Of a DNA stretch of 64,000 nt, positions 47,534 through 57,179 are shown piece by piece. The notes below the pieces were generated by a model that saw only the letters and a list, made by a program, of their open reading frames with translations, searched no databases and was not told the DNA's origin. Made by a program: the position numbers and the translations under genes. Source of the stretch: Endozoicomonas arenosclerae (GTDB taxonomy: Bacteria > Pseudomonadota > Gammaproteobacteria > Pseudomonadales > Endozoicomonadaceae); the NCBI RefSeq assembly GCF_001562015.1, contig NZ_LASA01000061.1, positions 1-64,000 on the forward strand. Reading direction: 5' to 3'. How positions within the stretch are numbered: position 1 is the stretch's first letter; every line of letters starts with the position of its first letter.

Positions 47534-48172
47534 ATGGCTGTAGTCAAACGTATGCCCCAAAAAACCGGTCGCATCAGGACCGAACGTGTTCGGCTGATTC
47601 TGAAAGCAGCCGAGCAGGAATTTGCCCAGCATGGATACCGTGGAGCAACTGTTCAGCGAATCGCTGACCTTGCTAACCTTCCCAAACCCAATGTGCTGTA
47701 TTACTTCAGCAACAAACAGGAAATATACGACAAAGTTCTTAATAACATCCTGAATCTCTGGGATGACAAGCTGAATGAATTCCTCCCGGAAGACGATCCG
47801 GCTCAATCACTGGAGCGATACATTCGCTCAAAAGTTGAAGTTTCACGAAAGTACCCGATTGCCAGTCGGATATTTGCCAGCGAAATCATTCACGGTGGAG
47901 AACAGCTTTCTCCAACTATGAAGGCCTCAACCCAGCAATGGGTTCAGAACAAGGTAGACATATTCCAGCACTGGATTGACGAAGGCAAAATGACTCAGAC
48001 TGACCCTTTGCATCTGATCTTTATGATCTGGGGCTCTACTCAGCATTATGCAGACTATGAAAAACAGATCTGTTTTGTCATGAAAAAGAAAAAACTGCCC
48101 GCCTCCGTCTATGAAAAAGCGGCAGACACCATCTGCGACGTTGTACTCAGAGGTTGTGGCTTGAAAGCTTGA
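47534..48172 (+). CDS. TetR-family regulator, RutR-like
   Basis: This 212-residue protein has a TetR helix-turn-helix at about 20-65 (AAEQEFAQHGYRGATVQRIA, then LYYFSNKQEIYDKVL) and a RutR/YcdC-type C-terminal domain. RutR in E. coli senses pyrimidines/purines and binds TTGACCA-N2-TGGTCAA. Three such sites lie in the purine-catabolism promoters downstream (51749, 51922, 60343), so this gene is a good candidate for their regulator. The palindrome upstream of its own start (47489-47507) does not fit that consensus. Confidence 0.88.
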   Translation: MAVVKRMPQKTGRIRTERVRLILKAAEQEFAQHGYRGATVQRIADLANLPKPNVLYYFSNKQEIYDKVLNNILNLWDDKLNEFLPEDDPAQSLERYIRSKVEVSRKYPIASRIFASEIIHGGEQLSPTMKASTQQWVQNKVDIFQHWIDEGKMTQTDPLHLIFMIWGSTQHYADYEKQICFVMKKKKLPASVYEKAADTICDVVLRGCGLKA

Positions 48173-48332
48173 AGGCTTCCTAACACTATTGCTAAAAACA
48201 CAAGGAGCTTTCAATCTCTCTGAGCAAACGAAAGCATACCTCTGCCTTCTTTTTTCTGGCATTATTGTACCACTCATCAAAACAGTACCTACAAAAAGTC
48301 ATAAGAACCGTCGTTGAACAAGGAGTCAGTTC

Positions 48333-49553
48333 ATGGGAAAGCCTGCCGCCCGCCTCGGAGACATGCACCTCTGCCCCAAAGTTGAGCCCGGCCCCGTCCC
48401 TCATGTAGGTGGTCCTGTGGTTCAGGGCTCTTCAGATGTTTTAATCGGCAGTATGCCCGCAGCCAGAGTCGGCGATATGGCGACTTGCATTGGCCCACCT
48501 GACAAAGCTTCCGCCGGGTCCGCCACCGTGTTGATTAATGGTAAGGCCGCAGCCCGTATGGGCGATAGCTGTGGTCATGGCGGAACCATTATCATAGGTT
48601 GCCCGACCGTTTTGATAGGCGACGGTGGAGGATCAGGTGGTGGCGGTGGAACAGCGGTCGCTGCTTCTCAGGGAGGTGATAAAAGCCACCTCCCTCCTGA
48701 ACCTGAAACTCTGGAAGCCTGCGAAAAACGACTGATACAGGCTGAAGAGAAGCTGGTCGAGTGTCGACAATCAGGCCAGCCCATTGACGAGTCGCCTTAT
48801 TCTAATGCCGATAAAGAACGTATTGCCCAGGAAGGTTCTGCTGAACGTTTTGTAGCCCGTGTCGTCGAAACCCAGTTCGCAAAAGATGAGTGGGCTCTGG
48901 GTCCTATGCGTACCGAAGAAACCACCAGTTACTGGACAGCCCCCTTCACCCAGGTGCAACATAATGACCACGATGCCGAACTGCATATGAACGGCATTGG
49001 CGTGCCCTACGACCCGGAAGCCTCCTACTCCCTGATGATTATTGACACTCACAAAGCCGATGAAATCTGTGATGTCCAGACCATCATTCCTACCACCGAA
49101 CGGATCAGCCAGATGGCACTGACCGAGCTTTCAGATGAGTTCAAAGGCAAAGAGATATTAATAGAACCGGCTATGTCACAGGATTACAGTGTCTTTTATG
49201 AACACGTGATCAATACAGCCAATGAGCAGGGGGCTGATGTCAGCGATCCTGACAAGCTTTCAGATTTTGCAATTGAACTGGGCTATGACGAAGATCAAGC
49301 TGATTTTCTGGAAGTTCGGCATGAAATAGCCAGTGCTACCGGTGCCAATGAACAATTTCTGGGCAACGGCCTGGCCAATAACCAGCTGGCAGGCAATCCG
49401 GAAACACCTTTTGGCACCGTACGACACGGTTATCACTACGGCCCTAATGAGACAGTCACCCTTGAAAAAAATCCCAGGACCCAGAAAGAACTCAAAGAGG
49501 CGGGTATTCTGAAAATCTACCCTCTCAAACACTCTGTAGGCAAACCGGTATGA
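48333..49553 (+). CDS. PAAR-domain protein with unknown C-terminal (effector-like) domain
   Basis: The N-terminal 100 residues are a PAAR repeat domain: GKPAARLGD, MPAARVGDMATC and GKAAARMGDSCGHGG motifs, with Cys/His for zinc, as found at the tip of type VI secretion spikes. A Gly-rich linker (about 97-107) follows. The remaining 275 residues are not recognised, with acidic character and conserved-looking histidines (HNDHDAELHMNG near 210, RHGYHYGP near 364). This is the usual layout of a T6SS effector with a C-terminal toxin. The stop overlaps the next gene by four bases (ATGA). No tss genes are in the window. Confidence 0.8.
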   Translation: MGKPAARLGDMHLCPKVEPGPVPHVGGPVVQGSSDVLIGSMPAARVGDMATCIGPPDKASAGSATVLINGKAAARMGDSCGHGGTIIIGCPTVLIGDGGGSGGGGGTAVAASQGGDKSHLPPEPETLEACEKRLIQAEEKLVECRQSGQPIDESPYSNADKERIAQEGSAERFVARVVETQFAKDEWALGPMRTEETTSYWTAPFTQVQHNDHDAELHMNGIGVPYDPEASYSLMIIDTHKADEICDVQTIIPTTERISQMALTELSDEFKGKEILIEPAMSQDYSVFYEHVINTANEQGADVSDPDKLSDFAIELGYDEDQADFLEVRHEIASATGANEQFLGNGLANNQLAGNPETPFGTVRHGYHYGPNETVTLEKNPRTQKELKEAGILKIYPLKHSVGKPV

Positions 49554-50044
49554 AACAATTTCCAGAGATCGACCCCTTAACTGTAGATCTAGATCCGACA
49601 CTGGTGGAAACACTGGTGGACGATCGTGACTCTCATAAAACCTGGCTTGTTCTGGTAAACAGCACTCATGTGATTATTGCCAATAAAACCTGGTACGAAC
49701 GCCGTAACAAATGGCTCAAAAATCAGATTGAATTCCCCAAGCGTGGTCTTCAGTGGTATTTGGATACACTCAGGGACAAATTTTTTAAAACTGAAGCAGA
49801 AGGCGGCCTGCCTAAGGGAACCTTCAATACCAAAGCAGTAGTTGATGGTGAAGAACTGAAGATTCGCAGGGCATTTAATGCCGATGGCAAGGGCGGAGGA
49901 GGATATGCTTTCGTCACACTTGATCGGGAGAAGAAAAATGGGTTTGCGAAAAAATACATCTTTACCGATAAGCTTTTATTTGACCACGGACTGATCCAGA
50001 TGTTTCAAAGAGTCGCTGACCGTATTGCCCGTGGTGAGCTTTAG
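49550..50044 (+). CDS. Hypothetical protein, candidate immunity protein of the PAAR effector
   Basis: This 164-residue soluble protein has no signal peptide, membrane segment or recognised domain. Translation is coupled (ATGA overlap) to the PAAR gene, and it ends just before a bidirectional terminator. That arrangement matches effector-immunity pairs. The middle has a Gly/Lys-rich turn (NADGKGGGGYAFVTL). Being an adaptor rather than an immunity protein is the main alternative. Confidence 0.55.
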   Translation: MKQFPEIDPLTVDLDPTLVETLVDDRDSHKTWLVLVNSTHVIIANKTWYERRNKWLKNQIEFPKRGLQWYLDTLRDKFFKTEAEGGLPKGTFNTKAVVDGEELKIRRAFNADGKGGGGYAFVTLDREKKNGFAKKYIFTDKLLFDHGLIQMFQRVADRIARGEL

Positions 50045-50060
50045 GCCGTTTTCTCCATGA

Positions 50061-50095
50061 AAATCATTTTATCCCCACCAGGGATAAAATGATTT
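50061..50095. terminator. bidirectional terminator
   Basis: AAATCATTTTATCCC and GGGATAAAATGATTT form a perfect 15-bp stem around CACCA, between the convergent immunity-candidate and permease genes. Confidence 0.8.
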
Positions 50096-50169
50096 GCTTC
50101 CATCGCTTTCGTGCCATCCCTGTCGGAAAAACCAGGTTTCCAAACTTCGACTTTCAAATCGTCCGCGCT

Positions 50170-51516
50170 TCAAGCTCCAAAGAAAACGAATTTAAGAGCA
50201 AACAAAACAGCCAGTATCCAGACACTGATGCTGACATCACTGGAACGACCCGCCAGCACTTTTATCACTGGATAGGCAATAAAGCCCAGGGCGATACCAT
50301 TAGCAATAGAAAAGCTCAGCGGCATCATGATTGTGGTGATCAAGACTGGTCCCGCTTCTGTCAGATCATTCCAATCGATATTCGCCAGACTGCCTACCAT
50401 CAGAACCGCAACATAGATAAGCGCACCCGCAGTTGCATAAGTGGGCACCATTCCGGCAAGTGGCGAGAAGAAAGTACAAAGCAGGAACAGCAAGCCAATG
50501 GTCACAGCCGTTAAACCTGTACGTCCACCGGCAGCTACACCCGATGCACTTTCTACATAAGACGTGACGGTCGGAGTTCCCATCAAAGCGCCCGCCCAGG
50601 AAGCAGTGCCATCAGTGACCATGGCGCGATTCATGTTGTGCATTTTGCCATTCTTGTCAGCCAGACCGGCCTTGTCGCCCACTGCAATCAAGGTACCTGT
50701 GGTATCAAACAAATTCACAAACATGAAAGCAATGATCACACCCAGCATATCCGGTGTCAGGGAGCCCATGATGTCCAGCTCACCGACAATAGGCATTACA
50801 CTGGGAGGGGCAGAAGCCACACCAGTGAAGACAACATCACCGGCTAACAAGGCAATGGCCGTTACAACCGCAATGGCAATCAGAACTGCAGCCTTAAGAC
50901 CCCGGAAAGCAAGACCCAGAATAAGGAACAGGCTAAGGCTGGCCATCATGGGGCCAAACTGAGTAATGTCACCCAGCGTCACAATAGTACCGGGACTGGC
51001 CACCACAATACCGGCATTTTTCAGACCAATTAATGCCAGGAAAAGGCCAATACCACTGGTGATTCCCACCCTGAGTCCTACAGGAATACTGTCAACTATC
51101 CACCCACGCACTTTGAACAGGCTGAGCAACATAAATCCTATGCCGCCCCAGAAAACAGCCCCCATGGCCTGTTCCCAGCTGTACCCCATACCCAGAACAA
51201 CCGCATAGGCAAAGAATGCGTTCAACCCCATACCGGGTGCCAGACCCACTGGCCAGTTAGCAAAAAGCCCAATAGCAATGGTACTTAAACCTGCAACCAG
51301 ACAAGTCGCGGTAAACAGAGCGCCTTTATCCATACCGGCGTCACCCAACATACCCGGTATCACAAACACCACGTAACACATGGTAATGAAGGTGGTAAAG
51401 CCAGCCATCACTTCAGTTTTCACTGTCGTGTTTTTAGCTCTTAATTTGAAAAGACGGTCGAGCAATGATTCGCTCTTATCCCCATCGACCGAGGGGGACA
51501 TTTCGGCGTTATCCAT
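50170..51516 (-). CDS. NCS2 purine permease, AzgA-like
   Basis: This 448-residue transporter has about 12-14 membrane segments and the AzgA-type sequences GLAPGMGLNAFFAY (about 91-104) and FVNLFDTTGTLIAVGD (about 263-278). AzgA-type NCS2 proteins take up adenine, guanine or hypoxanthine. It is divergent from xdhA with 460 bp between, in which two RutR-like sites lie. The context of xanthine dehydrogenase and guanine deaminase fits purine import. Confidence 0.9.
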   Translation of the reverse strand: MDNAEMSPSVDGDKSESLLDRLFKLRAKNTTVKTEVMAGFTTFITMCYVVFVIPGMLGDAGMDKGALFTATCLVAGLSTIAIGLFANWPVGLAPGMGLNAFFAYAVVLGMGYSWEQAMGAVFWGGIGFMLLSLFKVRGWIVDSIPVGLRVGITSGIGLFLALIGLKNAGIVVASPGTIVTLGDITQFGPMMASLSLFLILGLAFRGLKAAVLIAIAVVTAIALLAGDVVFTGVASAPPSVMPIVGELDIMGSLTPDMLGVIIAFMFVNLFDTTGTLIAVGDKAGLADKNGKMHNMNRAMVTDGTASWAGALMGTPTVTSYVESASGVAAGGRTGLTAVTIGLLFLLCTFFSPLAGMVPTYATAGALIYVAVLMVGSLANIDWNDLTEAGPVLITTIMMPLSFSIANGIALGFIAYPVIKVLAGRSSDVSISVWILAVLFALKFVFFGA

Positions 51517-51748
51517 TCTAAGCTCCCTATTTCATTGTTCTTATTATTGGCGTCCTGGCTGTATTTGCATGGCGATGTTGAAAATATTTTCAACGGGAAT
51601 GCTATTCAGTAATCCATCCCAGATTCAGCAAACCTTCATCACACTAACACTTCCATTGCACAAATACAGTGCATACTAAAAACCTGCGCACCAGATTAAT
51701 TCAATTCTGATCCGTCAGAGTGGTTTCGTATCCAGTTTATGCAAATAT

Positions 51749-51764
51749 CTGACCAACTGGTCAA
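51749..51764. promoter_or_regulatory. RutR-like operator, azgA side
   Basis: CTGACCAACTGGTCAA fits the RutR consensus TTGACCA-N2-TGGTCAA at 15 of 16 fixed or free positions, the only mismatch being C for T at position 1. It lies about 230 bp upstream of the permease start. Confidence 0.7.
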
Positions 51765-51921
51765 TACCGATACTCATACTCCCCGGTTTTAATCAGAGCA
51801 CTTATTCAAAAGAACATGCTTCTATTGAATATCAACTTTTATTCATAGTATTAATCGTTTCAAGTCACTTGAATCAGCCACCTATCTTTTACATTGAATA
51901 TTGATAGCACTTGCTATTTTT

Positions 51922-51937
51922 CTGACCAAATAGTCAA
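51922..51937. promoter_or_regulatory. RutR-like operator, xdhA side
   Basis: CTGACCAAATAGTCAA fits the consensus with two mismatches. It lies 40 bp ahead of the xdhA start. Confidence 0.65.
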
Positions 51938-51976
51938 ATTGTCGGAAAATAATTAGAACAAAGGAGTCAGGTCGTC

Positions 51977-53407
51977 GTGATTCGCTTTCTGCTCAACGAG
52001 ACTCTTGTTGAACTCGAGGACATTCCCTCAGATACCACTGTGCTCGACTATCTCAGGGGAAACTCTGCTTATAACCCTGACCGCAAAACCGGAACCAAGG
52101 AAGGATGCTGCTCAGGCGATTGCGGTGCCTGCACAGTTGTTCTTGCCGAACCAGAAAATGATCGCCTCAACTATCAGACAGTGAACACCTGCATCGCTCT
52201 CCTGCCTTCACTCAACGGCAAGCAGCTCATCACGGTAGAGGATCTGGCAGCAGGAGAGAAACTTCACCCGGTTCAGCAAGCCATGGTGGATCATCACGGA
52301 TCCCAGTGTGGCTTTTGCACACCGGGTATCATCATGTCCCTCTTCGCTTTTCACCACGAACCGTCTGATCAAAGACCGGATGTACTGGAAGCCCTTGGCG
52401 GAAACTTATGTCGCTGCACAGGCTATCAACCGATTGTTGATGCCGCCCGTGAAATAGCTGAAATGCCAAATACAGACGCATTCAGCCAACAAGAACAAAC
52501 AACCCTGCAAAAGTTAGAGCAGCTGAGGGAACAGCAAGATGACAAGGCTCAGGGAGTTTATATGCCAACGTCTGAAAAAGACCTGGCTGACTACCTACTG
52601 AAATCCCCTAATGCCAGATTATTAGCCGGAGGCACAGACCTTGGGCTGGAAGTCACCCAACAACTTAAAGAAATACCGGATCTGGTCACTCTCGCCTCCG
52701 TTGAAGAGTTGAAAGAACTTTCCTGTACCGAAAACGAAATAGTCATCGGTTCAGCGGTAACCTATCGCCAGATAGAACCATTACTTTCCCAGTATTTCCC
52801 GGAGTTCTCTGAGATGCTGGCTCGGCTCGGCTCCCAGCAGATTCGCAATGTTGGCACCCTGGGCGGAAATATTGGTAATGCATCTCCCATTGGCGACACG
52901 CCCCCGGTACTCCTGGCTCTGGATGCCAGTATTGAGTTGAGAAAAGGTGATCGTATTCGAACCCTGCCTCTGGAGCAGTTCTTTCTGGGATACAAGAAGA
53001 CTGTGCTGGAAGAGAGTGAGTTTATTGCCCGCATCCGAATTCCTCTGACCAAGCATAACCTGAAAGTCTACAAACTCAGCAAACGCTATGGCGATGACAT
53101 ATCCACAGTGCTGGCGGCCATCAACCTTGAGCTGAATGACCGTGGTGAAATCACCAGAGCCCGAGTCGCCTTGGGAGGAATGGCAGAGATTCCCAAACGT
53201 GCGACTGCCTGCGAACAGGCATTGATTGGACAAAAAGCCGACACTGCAACCCTGGAAATCGCTCAGCAGGCTATCCGGTCAGAATTCAAACCACTATCTG
53301 ATGTCAGGGCCAGCAGTGATTATCGACTGCAGGCTGCCTGCAACTTACTGGAAAGGTACTTCCTGGAACTGTCCGGGCAAAAGGCGAGGATTATTGCTCA
53401 TGCGTAA
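51977..53407 (+). CDS. xdhA: Xanthine dehydrogenase small subunit XdhA (FeS/FAD)
   Basis: This 476-residue subunit carries the two [2Fe-2S] clusters (GCCSGDCGACTVVL at about 43-56 and CGFCTPGIIMS with NLCRCTGY at about 112-150) and an FAD domain from about 180 (LLAGGTDLGLEVTQQ). GTG at 51977 follows an AAGGAG site. Oxidation of hypoxanthine and xanthine to urate feeds the ureide genes downstream. The stop overlaps the xdhB start by eight bp. Confidence 0.93.
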   Translation: MIRFLLNETLVELEDIPSDTTVLDYLRGNSAYNPDRKTGTKEGCCSGDCGACTVVLAEPENDRLNYQTVNTCIALLPSLNGKQLITVEDLAAGEKLHPVQQAMVDHHGSQCGFCTPGIIMSLFAFHHEPSDQRPDVLEALGGNLCRCTGYQPIVDAAREIAEMPNTDAFSQQEQTTLQKLEQLREQQDDKAQGVYMPTSEKDLADYLLKSPNARLLAGGTDLGLEVTQQLKEIPDLVTLASVEELKELSCTENEIVIGSAVTYRQIEPLLSQYFPEFSEMLARLGSQQIRNVGTLGGNIGNASPIGDTPPVLLALDASIELRKGDRIRTLPLEQFFLGYKKTVLEESEFIARIRIPLTKHNLKVYKLSKRYGDDISTVLAAINLELNDRGEITRARVALGGMAEIPKRATACEQALIGQKADTATLEIAQQAIRSEFKPLSDVRASSDYRLQAACNLLERYFLELSGQKARIIAHA

Positions 53408-55760
53408 GCTACCGGACATTAAACAACCCGGCAAAACGACCAGCTCGGCAAAACACGACAGTGCTCACTTGCATGTGAGTGGCAAAGCCACCTACATCGA
53501 TGACCGACCAGATATGGCAGGCCAACTTCATGCCGGGTTTGGATTATCAACTGAAGCCCATGCCGAAATTGTTTCCATTGATCTTGAAGCCGTTAAAAAC
53601 AGCCCTGGCGTCGTTCTGGTAGTAACCGCAAAAGATATTCCCGGGCACAAGGATATCGGTCCTGTTTTTCCCGGAGATGTGCTGCTGGCAGAAGATAAGG
53701 TTCAATATGTAGGGCAACCTGTTTTTGCTGTTGCTGCCACCTCCCATATGGCCGCTAAGAAAGCGGTAAGAAAAGCCCGGATTGATTATAAACCTCTGGA
53801 AGCGGTTCTGGGGGTTGATCAGGCTATGGAAAAAGACTCATTCCTGCGACCAGAACATGTCATGCACAAAGGCGATGCCAACCGAGCTATTGCCGAAGCG
53901 CCACGAAGACTCGAAGGCGATATGCGCAACGGTGCTCAGGAGCACTTCTACCTTGAAGGACAAATCGCCAGCGTCGTACCTCTTGAAGACAACCAATACC
54001 ATGTTTACACCTCAAGCCAGCACCCCTCTGAAGTTCAGAAGCTGGTTGCAGAAGTGCTGGGCATTCCCCTGAACAAGGTGGTCGCCGATGTCCGCCGAAT
54101 GGGTGGTGGCTTCGGGGGTAAGGAAACCCAGGCGGCGGCTCCCGCCTGCATCGCGGCATTACTGGCCTATAAAACAGCTCGCCCGGTCAAGCTCCGCATC
54201 GACCGCCAACAGGACATGATGTCCACAGGCAAACGTCACCCCTTCCGACACAGCTATCGGGCAGGCTTTGACGATCAAGGTGTTCTTCAAGGAATAGAAA
54301 TGGAAGTGGCCGGTGACGGTGGTTATTCTCCAGACCTGACCGACGCCATTGTCGATAGGGCGATGTTCCATTCAGACAATGCTTATTATCTTGAAAATGC
54401 CATCGTTTCAGGACACCGCTGCAAAACCAACATCGCCTCCAACACAGCCTTTCGTGGTTTCGGTGGCCCTCAGGGAATGCTGATTATTGAACGGGTGATG
54501 GACGACATTGCTCGTAATACAGGTCTGGACCCTCTGGATGTCAGGTTGAACAATCTTTATGGCATTGGCGAAAGAAATGTCACTCACTACCACCAGACAG
54601 TCGAGCATAATGTACTTCCCGAGCTGATGGAGACACTTGCAGAAAGTTCAAATTATCGTCAGCGTAGACAAGCCATCACTGAGTTTAACAAGACCAGTCC
54701 TGTACTGAAGAAAGGTCTCTCCCTGACTCCGGTAAAATTTGGCATCTCATTTACCGCTAAGCACCTCAATCAGGCCGGCGCACTTGTGCATATCTATACC
54801 GATGGCAGTATTCAGGTGAATCATGGCGGTACCGAGATGGGGCAGGGCCTTTATATCAAGGTGGCCCAGGTTGTCGCCCATGAGTTTGGTGTTTCTCTTG
54901 ATCAGGTTCAGGTCACTTCAACCCGTACTGATAAAGTACCCAATACCTCACCCACTGCTGCCTCCAGTGGCAGCGACCTGAATGGCAAGGCAGCCCAGGA
55001 CGCCTGTCAGAAGATACGTGACCGACTCATCAAGTTTGCTGCAGAGCACTATCAGGAAAACCCGGACGATATTACCTTCACTGACGGTCACGTCCACATG
55101 AAGGAACGAAGTATTCCTTTTGTGGAACTGATTCAAACGGCCTATTTCAATCGTATTTCACTCTCAAGCTCCGGTTTTTACAGCACTCCGGAAATTCATT
55201 ACGACAGGGAAAAAGCCTGTGGCAGACCTTTCTATTACTTTGCCTGCGGAGCTTCTGTCTCCGAAGTCACTGTGGACAGACTCACCGGAGAATACAAGGT
55301 GGATCGGGTCGACATTCTGCACGACGTGGGTCGATCATTAAATCCCGCGATTGACCGGGGCCAGATTGAAGGAGGCTTCATTCAGGGCATGGGCTGGATG
55401 ACCACAGAGGAGGTTGTCTGGAACGAGCAGGGGCAACTGCTAAGCAACAACCCGGCTACCTATAAAATTCCAACCATTGAAGACCTTCCGCCTGTCTTTA
55501 ATGTTGAACTGTTTGAACAGGACAACCCGGAACATACCATCTATCACTCCAAGGCGACGGGTGAGCCTCCCTTAATGCTGGCAATTTCCGCGTGGTCAGC
55601 CATTCGTGATGCGGTATCCAGTTTGTCGGACTACACAACAAGCCCGGATATTGATGTGCCCGCTACACCTGAAAGAGTTTTAAAGGCTGTCATGGACATT
55701 CAGGAGAGTCAGAAAACTCAACCCCAAAGGCAACAGGAGCCCGTCTATGGAATGGATTGA
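53400..55760 (+). CDS. xdhB: Xanthine dehydrogenase large subunit XdhB (molybdopterin)
   Basis: This molybdopterin subunit has GGGFGGKETQAAA at about 232 and the catalytic Glu in KATGEPPLMLAISAW (about 720). ATG at 53400 is used because the upstream frame to 53226 is antisense-free but has no family similarity and overlaps xdhA by 180 bp. From 53400 it has 786 residues, normal for bacterial XdhB. It overlaps xdhC by 14 bp. Confidence 0.93.
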   Translation: MRKLPDIKQPGKTTSSAKHDSAHLHVSGKATYIDDRPDMAGQLHAGFGLSTEAHAEIVSIDLEAVKNSPGVVLVVTAKDIPGHKDIGPVFPGDVLLAEDKVQYVGQPVFAVAATSHMAAKKAVRKARIDYKPLEAVLGVDQAMEKDSFLRPEHVMHKGDANRAIAEAPRRLEGDMRNGAQEHFYLEGQIASVVPLEDNQYHVYTSSQHPSEVQKLVAEVLGIPLNKVVADVRRMGGGFGGKETQAAAPACIAALLAYKTARPVKLRIDRQQDMMSTGKRHPFRHSYRAGFDDQGVLQGIEMEVAGDGGYSPDLTDAIVDRAMFHSDNAYYLENAIVSGHRCKTNIASNTAFRGFGGPQGMLIIERVMDDIARNTGLDPLDVRLNNLYGIGERNVTHYHQTVEHNVLPELMETLAESSNYRQRRQAITEFNKTSPVLKKGLSLTPVKFGISFTAKHLNQAGALVHIYTDGSIQVNHGGTEMGQGLYIKVAQVVAHEFGVSLDQVQVTSTRTDKVPNTSPTAASSGSDLNGKAAQDACQKIRDRLIKFAAEHYQENPDDITFTDGHVHMKERSIPFVELIQTAYFNRISLSSSGFYSTPEIHYDREKACGRPFYYFACGASVSEVTVDRLTGEYKVDRVDILHDVGRSLNPAIDRGQIEGGFIQGMGWMTTEEVVWNEQGQLLSNNPATYKIPTIEDLPPVFNVELFEQDNPEHTIYHSKATGEPPLMLAISAWSAIRDAVSSLSDYTTSPDIDVPATPERVLKAVMDIQESQKTQPQRQQEPVYGMD

Positions 55761-56586
55761 TGCCCTGTCAGATCTTAAGCTGTCGGGCCTGCCCGGAGTA
55801 CTGGTCACTACTCTGGGCTCAGCTGGTTCTGCCCCAAGAAAATCCGGCAGCAAAATGCTGGTCACGGAAGAAAGTAGCTTTGACACTGTTGGAGGAGGTC
55901 ACCTGGAGTACCTTCTTATTGAACGAGCCAGAGAGTTACTCACCTCAGGTCATTCTGAACCGGTGATGGAACACTTTCCCCTTGGTCCCAGACTGGGGCA
56001 GTGCTGTGGGGGAAGCGTCAGTGTCATGCTGGAACCCATAGCAGGCTGCAACTTCCATATTGCTATTTTCGGTGCAGGCCATGTGGGTAAAGCCTTGATC
56101 CATGTACTCTCACCTTTAAACTGCAATATCACCTGGATGGACAACAGGGCCGAACTTTTTCCCCAGAGCTTGCCCGTTAACGTCTCGAAAGTGATCTGTG
56201 AGCAGCCGGAAGAAGAAGTGGCAGCATTGCCGGAAAATACCTTTGTTCTGGTCGTGACCCACAACCACCAGCTCGATTTTGCGATTGCGGAAGAAACCTT
56301 AAAAAGAAAAGACAGCCAATGGTTAGGCGTCATAGGCTCCGAAACCAAAGCCAAACGTTTCCGGCAACGTCTGGAACACAAATCTTTTGATCAAGGTCTG
56401 ATTGATCATATGAAGTGTCCGGTAGGACTGGAGATGGTTGGCGGCAGACAACCCGCCGAAATCGCTATTGCCATTGCCGGAGAAATACTGGCCGTTAGAA
56501 ATGGTGCTCGTAACAGCCTTACCCGAAAGAGAGAAGGTATTCCATGGCAAGAGCTTAAAACTTTACTGGACACAACACCCGCCTGA
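55747..56586 (+). CDS. xdhC: Xanthine dehydrogenase accessory protein XdhC
   Basis: XdhC loads sulfurated molybdenum cofactor into XdhB. This 279-residue protein has a Gly-rich N-terminal VTTLGSAGSAPRKSGSKML block, the CCGG cofactor-binding motif (about 78-82) and a Rossmann fold IAIFGAGHVGKAL at about 104. Its start lies inside the last codons of xdhB, so the three genes form one operon. Confidence 0.92.
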   Translation: MEWIDALSDLKLSGLPGVLVTTLGSAGSAPRKSGSKMLVTEESSFDTVGGGHLEYLLIERARELLTSGHSEPVMEHFPLGPRLGQCCGGSVSVMLEPIAGCNFHIAIFGAGHVGKALIHVLSPLNCNITWMDNRAELFPQSLPVNVSKVICEQPEEEVAALPENTFVLVVTHNHQLDFAIAEETLKRKDSQWLGVIGSETKAKRFRQRLEHKSFDQGLIDHMKCPVGLEMVGGRQPAEIAIAIAGEILAVRNGARNSLTRKREGIPWQELKTLLDTTPA

Positions 56587-56593
56587 CTGGCCT

Positions 56594-56621
56594 GCAGTCT
56601 CCAAAGTTTTCTGGAGGCTGC
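56594..56621 (+). terminator. terminator after xdhC
   Basis: GCAGTCTCC and GGAGGCTGC (one G-T pair) form a stem with a T-rich loop, seven bases after the xdhC stop. Confidence 0.5.
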
Positions 56622-56737
56622 TTCCTACTGCGATAGCTTCGCCTATATTTTCTAAATAGATACTCGTTTTGCTGTAAAGCCTTTCAGGGATCGAGTGATG
56701 CACATCGACCAATGCCATTTTTTCAAGGACGAAAACA

Positions 56738-57178
56738 ATGACAGCGAACCGCTTTTTATCAGTCCTCGCCGGATTATTATTCCTGAATATCGCTCTTGCC
56801 GAGCTACCCCCCTACGTTTATGAAGAGTGGCAGGACAACTCTCCGGAAGAACTCATCGTCACAGTCAAGAGAGTCAATGTTCATGTAGATGAAAACAACA
56901 ACAGGCTTTTGCATTGCTCTGTAACAGTGATAGTCGACGATGTCATGCGCTCAGAAACGGACCTGACGGAAGGTGTTATCCTGAAAATTCGATACTACCA
57001 TCGCATTCCAGAACCTTATTTTACTGGCCCCAGCCCAATACCTGTTATTAACGCCGGAGAGTCCTATCTGGCTTATCTCAAAAAAGTCGATGAACAATTC
57101 TACACACCGTCAGCAGGCGGGCTGAGTTTCATCCCGCAAAATAGTTTTCAACTGTTTACACCCCAGGTGGATGACTGA
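56738..57178 (+). CDS. Exported protein of unknown function
   Basis: This 146-residue protein begins with a signal peptide (about 1-22, ending NIALA) and a mature domain with no family I recognise (IVTVKRVNVHVDENNNRLLH, later PVINAGESYLAYLKK). There are no cysteines of a lipobox. It is one base convergent with the HxlR-type gene. A periplasmic role is likely. Confidence 0.65.
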   Translation: MTANRFLSVLAGLLFLNIALAELPPYVYEEWQDNSPEELIVTVKRVNVHVDENNNRLLHCSVTVIVDDVMRSETDLTEGVILKIRYYHRIPEPYFTGPSPIPVINAGESYLAYLKKVDEQFYTPSAGGLSFIPQNSFQLFTPQVDD

Positions 57179-57179
57179 A

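Larger units (their letters stand above)
51517..51976. other. 460-bp divergent promoter region with two RutR-like sites
   Basis: No gene is seen. It contains the RutR-like palindromes at 51749-51764 and 51922-51937 and an AAGGAG ribosome site for xdhA. Confidence 0.6.
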
